The notes: generated by a model not told the origin, from the sequence alone. Shown: positions 1-8,068, numbered from the stretch's first letter. The stretch: DNA of 64,000 bases from CAVZMO01 sp963776195 (GCA_963776195.1 CAVZMO010000024.1:106708-170707), one strand, 5' to 3'. Made by a program: numbers and translations.

Positions 1-696
1 ATCCCGATAACCTTCCACGATGTAAAACATCGGATTTATTTTCAATATTGTCTGATACTCCGCGCTCAGTATGCGATAATCCCAGATAATAGGTGATAGC
101 CAGAACCCGAACTGTACCAGGACCATGACAATTTTACTCACATCGCTTACAAAAACATTCAGGGCTGAAGTAAGCCAGCCCAATCCTAAAACTAAAAAAC
201 ACATCGCAATCAGGTAGTAGAAAACCTGAAACAGATAGAAACCTGGGGAAATATGGTTTGCAGTTGCAATAATTACCACTATCGTGGTCAACACAATATG
301 TGGGAAAAGATCTGCAAAGATTTGTGCAACAGGCAAAATACTCAGAGGGAAATTGACCTTTTTGACCAGGAAAGAATACTTTTTTATGATATTGGTATTA
401 GTTGAAAATGCACCTGCAAAATACTGCCAGCATACTATTCCGGTTGACAAAAAAACGATAAACGGTACATTGGCTATTTTACCCCTCCCTAATCCGGCAG
501 CAAACACAAACCATAATATGCCAATGAAAAACAGAGGTTCCAGTATCACCCATGCAGCTCCTGCATAAGAATTCGCATATTGAGACCTCAGGTCCCTTTT
601 TACAAGTTCTCTTATGAGGTCTCTTTTCTCTATGATATTGCTGAAAAACCAGACGGTATCTTTAAATAATTGATTTATTTTATTTACTATTGTCAT
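1..696 (-). CDS. ABC-2 type polysaccharide exporter permease (Wzm/TagG-like), partial
   Basis: This open frame reads without a stop from an ATG at 694-696 down to the window edge, giving 232 residues of the N-terminal and central part. The N-terminus has a short amphipathic segment, then K-R-D-L-R-S-Q-Y, typical of ABC-2 polysaccharide or teichoic-acid export permeases, followed by several hydrophobic spans. By family it forms the inner-membrane channel that moves lipid-linked polysaccharide with a Wzt-type ATPase, expected just outside the window. It is the third gene of a minus-strand unit after a winged-helix regulator and an antiterminator stub, whose stop codon lies inside its start region (17 bp overlap). 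The C-terminus is cut off by the window. Confidence 0.85.
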   Translation of the reverse strand, partial: MTIVNKINQLFKDTVWFFSNIIEKRDLIRELVKRDLRSQYANSYAGAAWVILEPLFFIGILWFVFAAGLGRGKIANVPFIVFLSTGIVCWQYFAGAFSTNTNIIKKYSFLVKKVNFPLSILPVAQIFADLFPHIVLTTIVVIIATANHISPGFYLFQVFYYLIAMCFLVLGLGWLTSALNVFVSDVSKIVMVLVQFGFWLSPIIWDYRILSAEYQTILKINPMFYIVEGYRD

Positions 697-859
697 AGTC
701 AATGTGCTTTCTCGATCCCACCTCACAGCAGGCGTTTCTGACAAACTTCCTGATGCTCGGTTCGGGGGTAAAGACTTCTGTCCCTGCTTGTCTGAGTTTC
801 CGGAATACCGCATCCTCCATTCCGGGTCTTGTGCAGATTGTGCACCAATTTATATTCAT
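680..859 (-). pseudogene. Truncated RfaH/NusG-like (UpxY-type) transcription antiterminator remnant
   Basis: A 59-codon frame starts with ATG at 857-859, overlapping the stop of the upstream regulator as ATGA. Residues 1-47 look like the start of the NusG N-terminal domain of specialised antiterminators: a W-C-T-I-C-T-R-P-G-M-E core where the family usually has W-Y-x-x-Y-T-K-P, then a K-L-R-x-A-G-x-E-V-F-x-P segment. After about residue 47 similarity stops and a short unrelated tail ends at TAA inside the permease start. Full family members are about 160-180 residues, so most of the NGN domain and all of the KOW domain are missing. Two conserved tyrosines appear as cysteines, consistent with decay. 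Family assignment is by motif recognition only. Confidence 0.6.
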
Positions 860-1461
860 ACTGAAAAGATGGATTCGATATCTCTCTTGTCTATGTTATT
901 TTTAATTAGTTCCTTCAGAATCTTTTCCTTCCTCACATATGAAGTAATCACCACTCTGTCGTAAGCGAGATGGGCAATATCCTGAAGGGAACCTATTTCC
1001 ATGCCAAAGAATTTCTTCCCGGTCCTTTCTGAATCCACAATATCCGAAAGTTCAATGTCAGTTTCCTGAAGCGTGAGGTATGCTATCTCGGCAACTTCGT
1101 CAGCACCCGCGAAGACCACTTTCCTTACCCCATTTGCCTGGAGTTTACTGAAGAGGTTTCTCAGATTGGCCCTGGCCTGACGGTAAATCCTTGTATAGTC
1201 CTGGAGGAGATGATAGGTAAGACGTGTCTTTTCAGAAAACCCTTTCGGTGTAAGATAATATGCATATCGCCTTGGAGGAATCGATTTAACGGTTATGTAC
1301 CCTTTCCTGATGAGGTTCTTAATGTAGGAGTTCACAAGACCGAGGGCGATACCGAGTCCGCTGCTGAGATCCCGCTGCGTGACGGCGATATTATCGGAAA
1401 GTGCATTGAGAATCTGCAAGGTTTTATGCTGCCCGGGACCCAATGGACGGTCATTGTTCAC
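856..1461 (-). CDS. Winged helix-turn-helix regulator of a polysaccharide cluster (MarR-like)
   Basis: This 201-residue protein has an N-terminal winged-helix domain (about residues 10-75: a recognition-helix region with S-S-G-L-G-I-A-L-G-L-V-N-S-Y, then the wing I-P-P-R-R-Y-A-Y-Y-L-T-P-K-G). A second domain (about 105-195) with a V-V-F-A-G-A-D-E-V-A-E-I-A start resembles a Rossmann-type nucleotide-binding fold. Similar proteins commonly sit at the head of exopolysaccharide loci next to a NusG-like antiterminator, which is the arrangement here. The start is GTG at 1459-1461. No ribosome-binding site is visible, and a good promoter places the transcription start at or next to this codon, so the mRNA may be leaderless. 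An inverted repeat over the start suggests autoregulation. Confidence 0.75.
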   Translation of the reverse strand: MNNDRPLGPGQHKTLQILNALSDNIAVTQRDLSSGLGIALGLVNSYIKNLIRKGYITVKSIPPRRYAYYLTPKGFSEKTRLTYHLLQDYTRIYRQARANLRNLFSKLQANGVRKVVFAGADEVAEIAYLTLQETDIELSDIVDSERTGKKFFGMEIGSLQDIAHLAYDRVVITSYVRKEKILKELIKNNIDKRDIESIFSV

Positions 1462-1496
1462 AATATGAACATAACATATACTAATTATTGTGTCAA
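1456..1496 (-). promoter_or_regulatory. Sigma70-type promoter with overlapping inverted-repeat operator
   Basis: Reading the minus strand there is a perfect TTGACA -35 (1491-1496), a 17-base spacer and a TATGTT -10 (1468-1473). The predicted start falls near 1461, the G of the GTG start codon. A palindrome GTTCA-N5-TGAAC (1456-1470) overlaps the -10 and the start codon and is a plausible site for the regulator itself. The promoter elements are seen in the sequence; the operator role is inferred. Confidence 0.55.
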
Positions 1497-1686
1497 TTAA
1501 CTTAGATTATTCATAAAATTGATAACAATGGCTGAGGATAGAGAATTTGAGCGGGTTTTTTTGCTGATAGTCAAATACAATGTGTAAAAATAAAGAGGCA
1601 AAAGCCTCGCAGGGAGGAACGACCGAGAATGAGCGAAAATACTCTATCCTCAGTTCAATTAAAAAATTATGAATAATCTGGGTTAA
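1496..1686. repeat. MITE-like element with imperfect terminal inverted repeats
   Basis: Two arms of about 50 bp face each other. Both contain AGATTATTCATAA at the outer side and CTGAGGATAGAG further in (left arm about 1496-1550, right arm about 1630-1686, reverse complement). Between them is a small GAGGC-AAAA-GCCTC hairpin (about 1594-1607). No coding frame is convincing inside. This is the size and form expected of a non-autonomous element; no matching transposase is in the window. Confidence 0.45.
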
Positions 1687-1704
1687 ATATAGAGGCCGGA
1701 TGAA

Positions 1705-1736
1705 CAAAAAAGGCGGGACTTTCACATCCCGCCTTT
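1705..1736 (-). terminator. Rho-independent terminator of the S74-domain gene
   Basis: A perfect 10-bp stem (1709-1718 with 1727-1736, AAAGGCGGGA against TCCCGCCTTT) with an 8-base loop is followed on the minus strand by a T-rich tract (A-run at 1705-1712 on the plus strand). It lies about 75 bp past the stop of the minus-strand gene ending at 1812. Confidence 0.8.
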
Positions 1737-1811
1737 CATACTAGAATAACTTCTCAAATCATCTGGATGTCAAGGTAAAACCTTTACATCCGCTTTCAGA
1801 ACATTGATCGA

Positions 1812-3005
1812 CTATTTAAGGTTGCTGACAGCCGCATGCGACTTATTCCACCTTACTTCTTTCTCAAGCTCAGCCACCTTTTCCGTGAGCACAGCGATGG
1901 TCTTCTGCTGTTCCTGAGAAACCTTTGTGAGCACTGCCACGATATCCATCGGGCTTAATCCCTTCCTGTCCCTTGTCGCCACTATCTCAGGCACATCCTC
2001 TGCTACGAAGCCCACATGTTTCTCTTTTGTATCAGCCTTATAATTGAATTTAACAGGATTGAGTCCCTTTAATGCATTAACCGCCTCATCTACAGTGAGG
2101 GTATTGATGTTCTCCTTATACTCCCTGCTTGAGGCATCTGTCCATACCCCACCTGCTGACAGACGTGCACCATTTGAATGGTGTATTGGATAACTTGGGG
2201 CTAATCCAAAACCCACATAACCATTCGACGCGAGATAAAATGAATTTGCAGGCGCCTCTATAAAGACATGCATTACAGTTGCCTCAAATGCACCAAAATT
2301 TTGCGCCCTGCGCTGTATCTGCAAACTCTTTTGATCAAGCACATAGTAAAGACCCTTATTACCAGTGCCTGTCTCATCAAGCCAGAAACCTGGATAAGCG
2401 TACTGGGCCAGGTACTGGCCATTCGACATTATACTTCCGTTTACATGAAGCTTTTGTGTCGGGCCAGTCGTTCCAATACCGACATTTGCGGCGCCGGGAA
2501 GCAGATAGATTCCATAGTCCGTCGCACCCATATCAGTTCGAATATATAGGGGAACATTGTCAGCCTGAATATCAGTGGCAGTCCCGTCTGTCCTCAATGC
2601 GATTGTCTTCGCAGTTGCGCTGGTATCACTCCTCAGTCTGATTTCAGTACCAACAGCATCTACCGTGTATGCAGGCACACTAGTGTTGATTCCTATTCTA
2701 TTGAGCGAATCGAGGTACAGTAGATTATCCCCACACCCACTTTCAATAATGAGGGGTGAAGCATTATACGTACCACCATCATAGGCATAAACAGAAAAGG
2801 CACTAGCAGCATCCCAATCGGTAATCAGATACCAATTCATTTTGCCAGATTCAGTATCATTTAACTCAACAAACGGGTTTGCGGTCCCATAAATCTCATA
2901 CCAATCAGTAGTAGAACCTGTACCCCAAGCCGGATGACTGATAAGCAACAGGGCTGCAATAACAGCTAATATTGAAATGCATCCTTGAAAGTATTTAATT
3001 TTCAT
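1812..3005 (-). CDS. Secreted protein with C-terminal S74 intramolecular chaperone domain
   Basis: This 397-residue protein starts at an ATG preceded by GGAGG at good spacing. It has a signal peptide (hydrophobic core about residues 8-27, ending near A-W-G). The middle is beta-rich and resembles phage tail-fibre or adhesin shafts, with G-I-G-T-type motifs. The C-terminus is an S74/CIMCD domain starting near residue 292 with S-S-R-E-Y-K-E-N-I; in endosialidase-type domains a Ser and a Lys five residues apart form the cleavage dyad, and both are present. The end is a predicted coiled coil (E-Q-Q-K-T-I-A-V-L-T-E-K-V-A-E-L-E). Such domains assist trimerisation and then cut themselves off. A paralogue lies at 4082-4894. 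The protein probably forms a trimeric surface fibre. Confidence 0.75.
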   Translation of the reverse strand: MKIKYFQGCISILAVIAALLLISHPAWGTGSTTDWYEIYGTANPFVELNDTESGKMNWYLITDWDAASAFSVYAYDGGTYNASPLIIESGCGDNLLYLDSLNRIGINTSVPAYTVDAVGTEIRLRSDTSATAKTIALRTDGTATDIQADNVPLYIRTDMGATDYGIYLLPGAANVGIGTTGPTQKLHVNGSIMSNGQYLAQYAYPGFWLDETGTGNKGLYYVLDQKSLQIQRRAQNFGAFEATVMHVFIEAPANSFYLASNGYVGFGLAPSYPIHHSNGARLSAGGVWTDASSREYKENINTLTVDEAVNALKGLNPVKFNYKADTKEKHVGFVAEDVPEIVATRDRKGLSPMDIVAVLTKVSQEQQKTIAVLTEKVAELEKEVRWNKSHAAVSNLK

Positions 3006-3034
3006 GGTATTTCCTCCTTAATTCTGGGTATTTA

Positions 3035-3439
3035 TTATGGTCTGAGACTTTTATTTTTCACGTGAGGCACAATCAGACCGTTTACGATCTTAAAGGACCC
3101 GGTCTGTGCCTTCAACTGCGCCCCGTCTGATCCAGATGTCGTCATCAATTCGTATTTGTACTGCCCATCAACAAGCGGCCCGTCTGCAGTGCTGGTCACA
3201 AAAGACATGCTTTCTCCTGCACCGATGTCTGCCTGAGCATAGAAACCGCTGTCACCGCTTACTGTCAACGCAAGGGTTTTACCGCTCAGATTATTTATTG
3301 CAATATTGGTTGGGCTTGTCTGCACATCAGCCAACGGCTCATCGGCTCTTACCGGCGCAACTGGTCCAAAGGAAATGACCATGACTGCGAGAAGCGCTGC
3401 TACAAAAAAAAGTCTGCCAATCTGCTTATAGATGTTCAT
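3035..3439 (-). CDS. Small secreted protein of unknown function
   Basis: This 134-residue protein starts at an ATG 5 bases after a strong GAAGGAGGTC site; an in-frame ATG 21 bases upstream lacks such support. It has a clear signal peptide (hydrophobic residues about 10-28, then V-R-A-D-E). The mature part of about 100 residues is rich in small and polar residues and probably all beta. I do not recognise the family. It sits 29 bp upstream of the S74-domain gene on the same strand and is probably co-transcribed, so it may be a partner of that fibre-like protein. Confidence 0.65.
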   Translation of the reverse strand: MNIYKQIGRLFFVAALLAVMVISFGPVAPVRADEPLADVQTSPTNIAINNLSGKTLALTVSGDSGFYAQADIGAGESMSFVTSTADGPLVDGQYKYELMTTSGSDGAQLKAQTGSFKIVNGLIVPHVKNKSLRP

Positions 3440-3747
3440 TTTTTGACCTCCTTCGTTCATTCAAATAAAAGTTATCGGCATGATGCACTATGAGTGCTCT
3501 TGCTCACCCCCTTTCCTCTGTGTTTCGTGCCATCGAATCGAAAAAACGGGCCTTTATACCAAAACAGAAAGTCTTCTGCCCGAATCTCAAAAAAATTGAC
3601 AATTAGCTTTTATCTTCGTCCCCCTAAAGAATGCGTCAGATTACGAATGCAATCTTAAGCAGTTTTCAGAATATTGTTTACAGCTGAGCTAGTGGTATAA
3701 ATCTATATTGAAAAACAAATCTTGTCAAGATAAATTTGTCAAGATAA

Positions 3748-4007
3748 ATTGTTTTTTGGAGTTTCCTGAGTTTTTAACGTCCCCCCCTTTAGAAAAGGGG
3801 GCAAAGGGGGGATTTGACAAAGGAGTGAGGTAAATTCTGAAATACAGCATTATTATTCAAAATCCCCCTTAATCCCTCCGCCTGAGGCGGACCAAAGGGG
3901 GATTTACAAAAAATATTACTCTTCCTCTTAGTTTCTTCAGAAAGGCATTATCTCTATAAAAACTTGCGCATTTTACTTTGTCAAAACTCAGGAAACTTCA
4001 AAAATTG
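3748..4007. repeat. Inverted-repeat element carrying G/C-run palindromes
   Basis: Facing arms of about 22 bp (left 3752-3775, right 3981-4003; consensus TTTTGRAGTTTCCTGAGTTTT) enclose about 200 bp that include facing CCCCC...GGGGG tracts near 3780-3810 and 3865-3903. ATTG sits just outside both arms and could be a 4-bp target duplication. Just left of it a 14-bp motif TTGTCAAGATAAAT is repeated in tandem (3722-3750). The rest of the 640-bp gap from 3440 to 4081 shows no gene. Confidence 0.45.
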
Positions 4008-4081
4008 ATACATTGCCGGCATAAAAAGGAAATGATCCACACGAAGTTCCAGAAACCTCACCATGGTAAATTATCAAGCAA

Positions 4082-4894
4082 TTATTTCAGTGTAGTGAGA
4101 TCCGCGCGCGAGTTGTTCCAGCGCACTTCTTTCTCCAGAGCCGTCACTTTCTCGTTGAGTTCAGCTATTGTCCGCTGCTGTTCCTGCATTGCCCTTTGCT
4201 GTTCCTGAACCACTTTTGTCAGCACTGCCACGATATCCATTGGGCTTAATCCCTTCCTGTCCTTTGTCGCCACTATCTCAGGCACATCCTCTGCTATGAA
4301 TCCTGCAGAGGTGTCTTCAGGGTCTGCCTTGGAGGTGTAGGTGATGGGATTGAGTTCCTTTAATGCGCCCATTGCCTCATCCACGGTAAGCTCCTTTATG
4401 TTGTCCTTGTATTCCCTGCTTGAGGCATTTACCCATTGTCCTGCCGCTGACAAATATGCATTTGTTGATGAATGGATCGGGTAATTGGGTTCTCTTCCTA
4501 AACCGATATACCCATTAGCCTTAACAAAAAATGCATTGTTGGGAGCGTTAATATACAGCTTAAATGGCGATGCCTCAAACGCACCAAAATTTGCTCCCCT
4601 CCTCTGCATCTGCATTACGCCACCGTCGAGCACAAAATACGCGCCCTTTCCATAATCCGTCTCATCCAGCCAGAAACCAGGATAGATCTTCTGTGTTAAA
4701 TAAACATCGGCAGTGTACACAAGGCCGGTATCTGTCACAGCAAATTTTATTGTCTCCGTATCATCCTTTACCCGCAACTTGTCTCCACCAACGGCTGAAA
4801 ACGGCAGACCAATGCTTACCAGTGTCCCCAGCAGAATGACAAGTCCAAAGACATTAATTGCGCCAAATTGTCTCATGCTTGATCCTCTTTTCAT
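4082..4894 (-). CDS. Secreted S74-domain protein (paralogue of the 1812-3005 gene)
   Basis: From the ATG at 4894, which has GGGAGGG at good spacing, the protein has 270 residues. A longer in-frame start 30 bases upstream has no such site. A signal peptide is followed by a shorter shaft than in the paralogue. Both share P-G-F-W-L-D-E-T, the M/L-Q-M/I-Q-R-R-G/A-x-N-F-G-A-F-E-A stretch and G-Y-I/V-G-x-G. The S74 domain begins near residue 158 with S-S-R-E-Y-K-D-N-I, keeping the Ser and Lys of the cleavage dyad, and ends in a coiled coil with a duplicated Q-E-Q-Q-R motif. The two proteins probably arose by duplication and differ mainly in shaft length. Confidence 0.75.
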   Translation of the reverse strand: MKRGSSMRQFGAINVFGLVILLGTLVSIGLPFSAVGGDKLRVKDDTETIKFAVTDTGLVYTADVYLTQKIYPGFWLDETDYGKGAYFVLDGGVMQMQRRGANFGAFEASPFKLYINAPNNAFFVKANGYIGLGREPNYPIHSSTNAYLSAAGQWVNASSREYKDNIKELTVDEAMGALKELNPITYTSKADPEDTSAGFIAEDVPEIVATKDRKGLSPMDIVAVLTKVVQEQQRAMQEQQRTIAELNEKVTALEKEVRWNNSRADLTTLK

Positions 4895-4966
4895 GTTTCC
4901 CTCCCTATGTAAATATTTTCTCAATCTTTCCCGTACTTACTATTCTTTTCCCGGAATTCCCTGTAA

Positions 4967-6094
4967 TTATTCGATTATTATGTTTTCAATATCCATGGTC
5001 CCGCTGTATATTGTTATGCACCCGGTGACAGTTGTGTATCCCGGATTTGCCGAGTAGCTGCAGTCATACCCGCCACTGAGCGTGAACGTGATGCCCCGGT
5101 CAATGATCAGGTCTTCAGTGAAATCCAATGCCTGAACCTGGACAATGTCTCCGTCTGCCGCAGAATCGTATGTAAGCTGGATCCCGTTAAAATACTGCGT
5201 GTTCAGTTTTACAGGAGAGTTTGCACAGGGATTGACCGTGATATAGTGAGTCTTCGTCTCTGTATCATATCCCGCCGCATTTGTCGCGGTAAGAGAGACA
5301 GTGTAGATACCGTGATTTTCATAGGTATGGGTCGGGTGCTGCCCGGCGCCCGCCCATCCGTCTCCAAAGTCCCATACCCATGATGTGGGACCGTTGGCCG
5401 AAAGGTCGGTGAAACCGACTATCAACGGAATGGCGCCGCCTGTGGGAGATGCAGAGAAATCTGCAATCGGAGACAATTGCTGCTGGGGATAGAGAAAACT
5501 TACGCCATCAATATCATCCTGGTCCAACGTTCTCTGTTTAGTCTCTCCCGGTGACGTATACCCATACATGGTTTTCTCTGAATCCACAACATCATAGAGA
5601 TCAGCAAGACATAAAGAATGGCCAAACTCATGAGTACCTACATTCTGTACATCAAAATCATCCGGAGAACCAACAGTGCTCCACGGATAGGAAATATTGA
5701 ACTGAACGTCACTGTCCAATATCTCACCTGTGCTCGGATAATACCAATAACTGTTTTCCGCCAGGGTACCGTCCGCTTCCATTATGCCAAAGGTGACCAG
5801 GTTGACTCCGTCGTATGCGCCGTGGTCTGTGCTCGATGTTGATCCGCCATATGCAAACGCAAAGCACGAGGTGTTCACATCTGTCCACGTCTGCATCGCT
5901 GCCTGAACAGCAGAGAGGCTGCCGAAGGGGCCCCCTGACGTGTTGACAAAATACGTTGTGCCGTCAACTGCCCACCTTAACACGGCTCCCCTCGAGCTGC
6001 TGCACAGCTCATATGAAAACGCCCTTGTACAGAACGTGTGGAGGATTAAGACACAGAGCAACCATAACGAGAGACATGTTCTCCTTTTCACCAC
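4967..6094 (-). CDS. Secreted matrixin-like zinc metalloprotease with PKD domain
   Basis: This 375-residue protein has a signal peptide (residues 1-27). The catalytic domain (about 35-205) carries H-E-F-G-H-S-L-C-L-A-D at 155-165, matching the HExxHxxGxxH/D zinc site of metzincins, and an M-Y-G-Y Met-turn near 176. A PKD-type domain follows (about 210-290, with W-V-W-D-F-G-D-G), then a beta-helix-like tail ending near I-E-N-I-I-I-E. The N-terminal cysteine region is short and no long propeptide is visible. It overlaps the end of the upstream gene by 7 bp, so the two are translated together. It is likely an extracellular protease; substrate unknown. Confidence 0.8.
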   Translation of the reverse strand: MVKRRTCLSLWLLCVLILHTFCTRAFSYELCSSSRGAVLRWAVDGTTYFVNTSGGPFGSLSAVQAAMQTWTDVNTSCFAFAYGGSTSSTDHGAYDGVNLVTFGIMEADGTLAENSYWYYPSTGEILDSDVQFNISYPWSTVGSPDDFDVQNVGTHEFGHSLCLADLYDVVDSEKTMYGYTSPGETKQRTLDQDDIDGVSFLYPQQQLSPIADFSASPTGGAIPLIVGFTDLSANGPTSWVWDFGDGWAGAGQHPTHTYENHGIYTVSLTATNAAGYDTETKTHYITVNPCANSPVKLNTQYFNGIQLTYDSAADGDIVQVQALDFTEDLIIDRGITFTLSGGYDCSYSANPGYTTVTGCITIYSGTMDIENIIIE

Positions 6095-6627
6095 GCCGCT
6101 CTCCTGACCTTCTCCACGAGTTCTTCTGCCGGAATATCGTTATCAATGACTTCCCTGCCGTGTATAACCTGAAATCCTCCTTTTCGGGCAATGCCCTGAT
6201 GATCTATGGTATACTTGCCCTGCGCCTTTCCCACAATGTGATAAGTTACGCCTTTCTTTTTGTCTCTTGCAGATTTCAGAAATAAAATAACTCTCTCATT
6301 TTCTGAAAGGGGCGACACATCAGAGACCCTCAGTCCAATATCGTCAATTTCGCCTCCCGCATATTGCACGATGATATCTCCGTGTACAAGCTTGCCTTTT
6401 ATGACCTCAGCAATGCGAATAGTGGCTCTCGTATGGATGGTTTTCCCGTCCTCGCTCCATTTCGTCTCAACCTGCTGAACATTTCCCAGGATCACCACCT
6501 CCGATTTTCTTGTCAGGTCCTCCGTGCTTAATCCGATCATGGTGCCCAACAATAGGGTGGGCGTCATGACTACGACAGAAAAAAGCGTCATTAAGAAAAA
6601 ATATCTCAATCTCCTCACCTCCGTCAT
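6088..6627 (-). CDS. Membrane-anchored or secreted protein upstream of the metalloprotease
   Basis: This 179-residue protein has an N-terminal hydrophobic segment (about residues 9-30) that could be a signal peptide or anchor, and a beta-rich domain of about 140 residues with V-V-I-L-G-N-V near the start and E-R-V-I-L-F-L-K in the middle. I do not recognise a characterised family. Its stop overlaps the protease start by 7 bp, indicating a two-gene operon. A role as inhibitor, chaperone or partner of the protease is only a guess from context. Confidence 0.6.
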   Translation of the reverse strand: MTEVRRLRYFFLMTLFSVVVMTPTLLLGTMIGLSTEDLTRKSEVVILGNVQQVETKWSEDGKTIHTRATIRIAEVIKGKLVHGDIIVQYAGGEIDDIGLRVSDVSPLSENERVILFLKSARDKKKGVTYHIVGKAQGKYTIDHQGIARKGGFQVIHGREVIDNDIPAEELVEKVRRAAW

Positions 6628-6998
6628 AATTTCTTAAAAGGCGCACATATCATGCTAACCCAGATCTCTCATGAATCATCTGCGTAAGGTTTATGATGAC
6701 AGTCCAATTTTCATGAAGGATTCATGAAGGATTGCACGGCTAAAATTACCTCTCTTCAAATTATATTTGACATGTCAAGGATATTTCTATCTTGCAAGGT
6801 GAGACAGTAAGCCCCGTGAGCACGCGGGACCCTCCACCAGAGCGTGAAGAAGAGGCCTGGAAATAGCGAGAGGCTGAAGTTATGCTCTAAAATGTACCTG
6901 CAATGCCCTTGAGATTCTGAATTCGACACTCCATATCTTCCCGATATCTTTACATCTTAACATACGGAATACTATAATGAAATCTGTCACCACTACCT
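6628..6998. other. Intergenic region with a possible structured segment
   Basis: This gap of about 370 bp holds no convincing gene. It contains a direct repeat of TTCATGAAGGA (6711-6732), a TTGACATGTCAA palindrome near 6767, and a GC-rich patch (about 6800-6880) with a possible hairpin CCCGTG-AGCA-CGCGGG and further complementary GAGGCCT/GAGGC segments. I could not match the patch to a known RNA family. Confidence 0.3.
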
Positions 6999-7709
6999 AT
7001 GAATGCGATGAAATCTTATTTGATTGTAGTACCGGCGTATAATGAGCAAAAATACCTTCCCCAGGTCCTGTTTGATATCCTGAAAAACAATCCCCTTGCG
7101 GATATCTTGGTGGTCAATGACGGCTCAACAGACGACACTTCCAGGATCGCACGCCAGGCCGGTGCCGTCGTATTAGATATCCCCTGTAATATAGGCTATG
7201 GCGGCGCAATTCAGACCGGGTTCCGTTTTGCAACTGAATACGGATATGATTTTGTAATCACGATGGATGGAGATGCCCAGCATGATCCCTATTCCGTCAA
7301 AAACCTCACAGAGACTATGACTCGGGAAGAAGCAGATGTGGTGATAGGCTCCCGTTTCTTAGGGGGGTCATATAAAATGGGCATTTTCCGGAGAATCGGG
7401 GTCCGGCTGTTTTCTCAGATTGCCAGATTTTATACCGGAACAGAATTCACGGATCCCACCTCCGGTTTTCAGCTCCTTAACAGAAAAGTCTTCTCATACC
7501 TTTCCGAGGGCAACAATTATCCTCTTGACTATCCCGATGCCAACATCATTATGGCTCTCCATAAAATGAATTTTAAGGTGGTGGAAGCTCCGGTAAGGAT
7601 GGTGGAAAAGACAAACGGCAATTCTATGCATAGCGGTTTAAAACCCATTCTTTATGTTATCCGGATGTTTCTGGCCATTATTATGGTTTTAATGAGAAAG
7701 GAGGATTGA
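6999..7709 (+). CDS. Family 2 glycosyltransferase (DPM1-like, polyprenyl-phosphate sugar transferase)
   Basis: This 236-residue GT-A enzyme has V-P-A-Y-N-E-Q near the N-terminus, the V-V-N-D-G-S-T-D-D-T nucleotide-binding motif, a D-G-D-A-Q-H-D DxD-type metal site and the S-R-F-L-G-G loop of DPM1/GtrB-like enzymes. One weak hydrophobic segment lies at the C-terminus. Family members move a sugar from a nucleotide donor to undecaprenyl or dolichyl phosphate at the inner face of the membrane. It is followed directly by a DUF2304-type membrane protein, a common partner. Start could be 6999 or the in-frame ATG at 7008; neither has a clear ribosome-binding site. Confidence 0.8.
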   Translation: MNAMKSYLIVVPAYNEQKYLPQVLFDILKNNPLADILVVNDGSTDDTSRIARQAGAVVLDIPCNIGYGGAIQTGFRFATEYGYDFVITMDGDAQHDPYSVKNLTETMTREEADVVIGSRFLGGSYKMGIFRRIGVRLFSQIARFYTGTEFTDPTSGFQLLNRKVFSYLSEGNNYPLDYPDANIIMALHKMNFKVVEAPVRMVEKTNGNSMHSGLKPILYVIRMFLAIIMVLMRKED

Positions 7710-7711
7710 CC

Positions 7712-8068
7712 ATGGCCTTCAGTGTAAGGATATTTATTTTGCTGCTCGGCACGTTCTTATTTGTCATGATATTGGAGTTGGTCCGGAGAAGGAAATTCAG
7801 GGAAGAACTTTCCCTTATCTGGCTCATCATAGGCATGGGACTGATTCTCAGCTCTTTTGCTGATCGCTTTATAGACCCACTTGCCAAGAGATTGGGAATA
7901 AGCTATCCTCCGGTGTTAGTCTTTTTGGTAATATCTTTCCTCTTTGTCCTTGCCATGCTTTACTTTTCGATTGTGGTATCGGATTTGAAAAGTAAAAACA
8001 AAGAATTAAGCCAGAAGATTGCTTTGATGGAATATAAGCTCGGCAGGCTTTATCAAGAGAAAGAGTAG
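7712..8068 (+). CDS. DUF2304-type membrane protein
   Basis: The protein has 119 residues from the ATG at 7712, which follows AAGGAGG at good spacing; a TTG at 7706 overlapping the upstream stop is a weaker option. It has three predicted membrane spans (about 3-22, 35-53 and 68-90) and ends in a short coiled coil (K-S-K-N-K-E-L-S-Q-K-I-A-L-M-E). DUF2304 proteins are repeatedly found beside GT2 polyprenyl-phosphate glycosyltransferases, as here, and may anchor or assist them. The biochemical role is not known. Confidence 0.7.
   Translation: MAFSVRIFILLLGTFLFVMILELVRRRKFREELSLIWLIIGMGLILSSFADRFIDPLAKRLGISYPPVLVFLVISFLFVLAMLYFSIVVSDLKSKNKELSQKIALMEYKLGRLYQEKE

Noticed and set aside
6797..6900. 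Group II intron or cyclic-di-GMP riboswitch
   Set aside because: The conserved motifs of neither family could be found, only short complementary stretches.
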